From Ctena decussata (taxonomy: Eukaryota; Mollusca; Bivalvia; Lucinida; Lucinidae), in assembly GCA_963989385.1 (NCBI GenBank), contig OZ022503.1:66686123-66750122 (forward strand): a DNA stretch of 64,000 bases, in the 5' to 3' direction. Position numbers and translations under genes: made by a program. Below the pieces are notes generated by a model. That model did not search any database. It was not told the origin of the DNA and saw nothing but the letters and a program-made list of their open reading frames with translations. Of the stretch, positions 63,907 to 64,000 are shown in pieces; the first letter of the stretch is position 1, and every line of letters begins with the position of its first letter.

Positions 63907-64000
63907 ATTTATTATCTACTGTACATATGATTTGATGGTGTGGACATTGAAATCTTATACCTTTATTTCTGAGCTTCGATTCATGTAAACAAACCTTATT

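Overview
This is an animal nuclear-genome window, most probably from a bivalve mollusc. The evidence is its AT-rich, intron-rich, low-density gene content, its abundant non-autonomous DNA transposons, tRNA-derived SINEs and decayed LINEs, and a tandem repeat at about 51 kb beginning 'aagagggccaaaatgtccc', a motif I associate with bivalve genomes. The species assignment is an inference. I see no bacterial operon, CRISPR array, rRNA gene or intact viral gene.

Only two protein-coding loci are well supported, both on the minus strand. (1) A three-exon class A (rhodopsin-like) GPCR runs from 54659 to 36208 with introns of 15.9 kb and 1.37 kb. All splice sites and phases agree and give a 380-residue receptor with the expected N1.50, D2.50, C3.25, DRY, W4.50, P5.50, W6.48-x-P6.50 and NPxxY landmarks. 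It looks like a peptide-type receptor of unknown ligand. (2) Two phase-compatible internal exons of a CUB-like, Thr-rich extracellular protein lie at 3481-3312 and 2387-2070. The rest of that gene was not found or lies beyond the left edge.

Almost everything else recognisable is mobile-element DNA. The dominant family (called A here) is a roughly 235-bp, nearly fully self-complementary foldback element ending GAGCCGCGACACGAG / CTCGTGTCGCGGCTC. It has about 17 near-complete copies, roughly 6 percent of the window. Other families are labelled B (220-bp foldback), C (TCGGACAG foldback), D (GAGGCGGCTC hairpin with conserved tail), E (GCTTCCGAGCAT foldback), G (CAGCCCCGGATCCAG termini), H (CAAAGTTT element), K (about 1-kb repeat carrying a GT microsatellite), M (TTGTTCAAA foldback), and the N, Q, R, S and T dispersed repeats. 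Several one-off elements have clear boundaries: a 332-bp foldback made of about 30-bp iterons with a 5-bp target duplication (12490-12821); a 756-bp hAT-like element with an 8-bp duplication (45369-46124); a 311-bp TA-flanked element (47301-47611); a 379-bp CACTG-ended insertion (36738-37116); a 686-bp CACTG element (44425-45110); and a 4.06-kb element with long inverted termini (20824-24886). For three insertions a related copy elsewhere in the window preserves the empty site.

Retroelement debris is concentrated at 57.7-60.6 kb: two unrelated reverse-transcriptase fragments, an internally deleted mariner transposase, and an RTE-like LINE fragment. SINEs with RNA polymerase III B-boxes occur at several places.

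Layout: 0-4 kb CUB exons and tandem repeats; 4-20 kb foldbacks and SINEs; 20.8-24.9 kb the large inverted-terminus element; 25-26 kb a tandem repeat; 28-36 kb dispersed repeats; 36.2-54.7 kb the GPCR gene with transposon-filled introns; 55-64 kb transposons and retroelement fragments. No self-contained new gene system could be demonstrated. The most unusual content is the foldback architecture, including a GPCR exon tightly bracketed by two hairpin elements.
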